Shown in pieces: positions 5,875 through 6,085 of a stretch of DNA of 6,085 nt. The stretch is from assembly GCA_009924765.1 (NCBI GenBank), contig RFQW01000112.1, positions 1 to 6,085 of the forward strand, given 5' to 3'. Below the pieces are notes generated by a model. That model did no database searches. It was not told where the DNA came from and was given only the letters and a program-made list of their open reading frames with translations. The stretch is from Planctomycetota bacterium (GTDB lineage: Bacteria > Planctomycetota > Phycisphaerae > Phycisphaerales > SM1A02). Positions within the stretch are counted from its first letter, which is position 1. Each line of letters begins with the position of its first letter. The translations under genes and the position numbers were made by a program.

Positions 5875-5880
5875 AGGTTA
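5875..5880 (-). promoter_or_regulatory. Candidate -10 element of the ALDH operon
   Basis: TAACCT on the minus strand lies 7 nt upstream of the GTG start of the ALDH gene, in the 71-bp divergent gap shared with hicB. With no Shine-Dalgarno in between, it would place transcription at or next to the start codon. No good -35 hexamer is seen 16-18 bp upstream. Confidence 0.3.
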
Positions 5881-5903
5881 TCGCAGGAAATTGCGCATGA
5901 ACT

Positions 5904-5932
5904 TTGGACCGACGCCGAAGTCGGAGTACGAT
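5904..5932 (+). promoter_or_regulatory. Candidate hicB promoter with internal dyad
   Basis: TTGGAC (5904-5909) and TACGAT (5927-5932) are separated by exactly 17 bp, resembling a sigma70-type promoter with 3/6 and 4/6 consensus matches. The -10 ends 6 nt before the hicB ATG, so the transcript would be leaderless or nearly so. Within the spacer CCGAC-GCCGAA-GTCGG (5909-5924) is a perfect 5-bp inverted repeat, a fitting place for an autorepressor to bind. Confidence 0.4.
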
Positions 5933-5938
5933 CGGGCC

Positions 5939-6085
5939 ATGAGGTCCTTCACGACTGTCATCGAGCGCGACGCCCAGACCGGCCTGTTCATCGGATCCGT
6001 GCCCGGCTGGCCCGGGGCCCATTCGCAGGGCGCCACGCTTGAGGAATTGCGCGCCAACCTCGCCGAGGTGGTGGCGATGCTGCTT
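5939..6085 (+). CDS. hicB: HicB-family antitoxin (3' truncated by window end)
   Basis: The first 49 residues of a protein with the HicB partial RNase H-like fold: a first strand FTTVIERDAQTGLFIGSVP (4-22), then GWPGAHSQGATLEELRANL (23-41), matching the family pattern ERD-x-TG-x-Y/F-V/I-G-S-V-P-G-x-PGAHSQG-x-T-x-EEL. HicB binds and neutralises the small mRNA interferase HicA and usually represses the operon. In this HicB subgroup the HicA gene commonly follows, but that would lie beyond the window. The ATG at 5939 is chosen because the family begins a few residues before the ERD motif. GGAG at 5923-5926 is 12 nt away, rather far for a ribosome-binding site, while TACGAT at 5927-5932 suggests a leaderless message. 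It diverges from the ALDH operon. Confidence 0.85.
   Translation, partial: MRSFTTVIERDAQTGLFIGSVPGWPGAHSQGATLEELRANLAEVVAMLL

Noticed and set aside
4410..5900. 496-codon open frame on the + strand opposite the ALDH gene
   Set aside because: It is antisense to a protein with every ALDH catalytic motif. Its translation is rich in His, Ala and Arg with no recognisable domain, as expected for a shadow of GC-rich coding sequence.
1..6085. CRISPR arrays, tRNA or rRNA genes, insertion sequences, riboswitches
   Set aside because: On reading both strands I saw no regularly spaced repeats, cloverleaf-like segment, transposase frame or recognisable leader RNA. The only repeats are the short ones listed.

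Overview
The window comes from a high-GC bacterium. Codons end mostly in G or C, and long stop-free antisense frames run opposite the real genes. The lineage cannot be fixed from sequence alone. No rRNA, tRNA, CRISPR array, transposase or integrase is visible.

Layout: (1) Bases 1-103 hold the tail of a + strand gene. (2) Bases 130-1418 hold two diverged copies of a two-gene cassette on the minus strand, each with a DUF4258 protein (87 aa, putative toxin) followed by a DUF2283-like protein (putative antitoxin). Copy 1 (130-677) is intact, with an ATGA overlap between its genes. Copy 2 (861-1418) has an intact DUF4258 gene, but its partner carries a 10-bp tandem duplication near the 5' end that throws it out of frame. 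Removing one unit restores a 95-aa protein, the same length as copy 1, starting at a GTGA overlap. (3) Divergent from these, 1570-3489 encodes a 639-aa protein that joins an N-terminal PD-(D/E)XK nuclease-like domain to an SF1/DUF2075 (Schlafen group 3-type) helicase, an architecture expected of defence or DNA-processing enzymes. (4) After a hairpin at 3491-3506, two minus-strand aldehyde dehydrogenase genes follow. One is complete and catalytic (486 aa). The other is a 294-aa pseudo-ALDH without catalytic residues. Together they look like the two domains of ALDH16, encoded as separate genes. (5) At the right edge, divergent from the ALDH operon, is the start of a HicB-family antitoxin gene, cut by the window end.

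How the parts relate: 1-3489 reads as accessory DNA (toxin-antitoxin-like cassettes plus a nuclease-helicase) next to metabolic genes. The ALDH pair probably forms one complex that oxidises an aldehyde with NAD(P)+. Three unit-leading genes (helicase, ALDH, hicB) lack a well-placed Shine-Dalgarno sequence and have a TANNNT hexamer 6-7 nt before the start codon, which suggests leaderless transcripts. Genes inside or heading the cassettes, such as the second DUF4258 gene and the pseudo-ALDH, have recognisable ribosome-binding sites.
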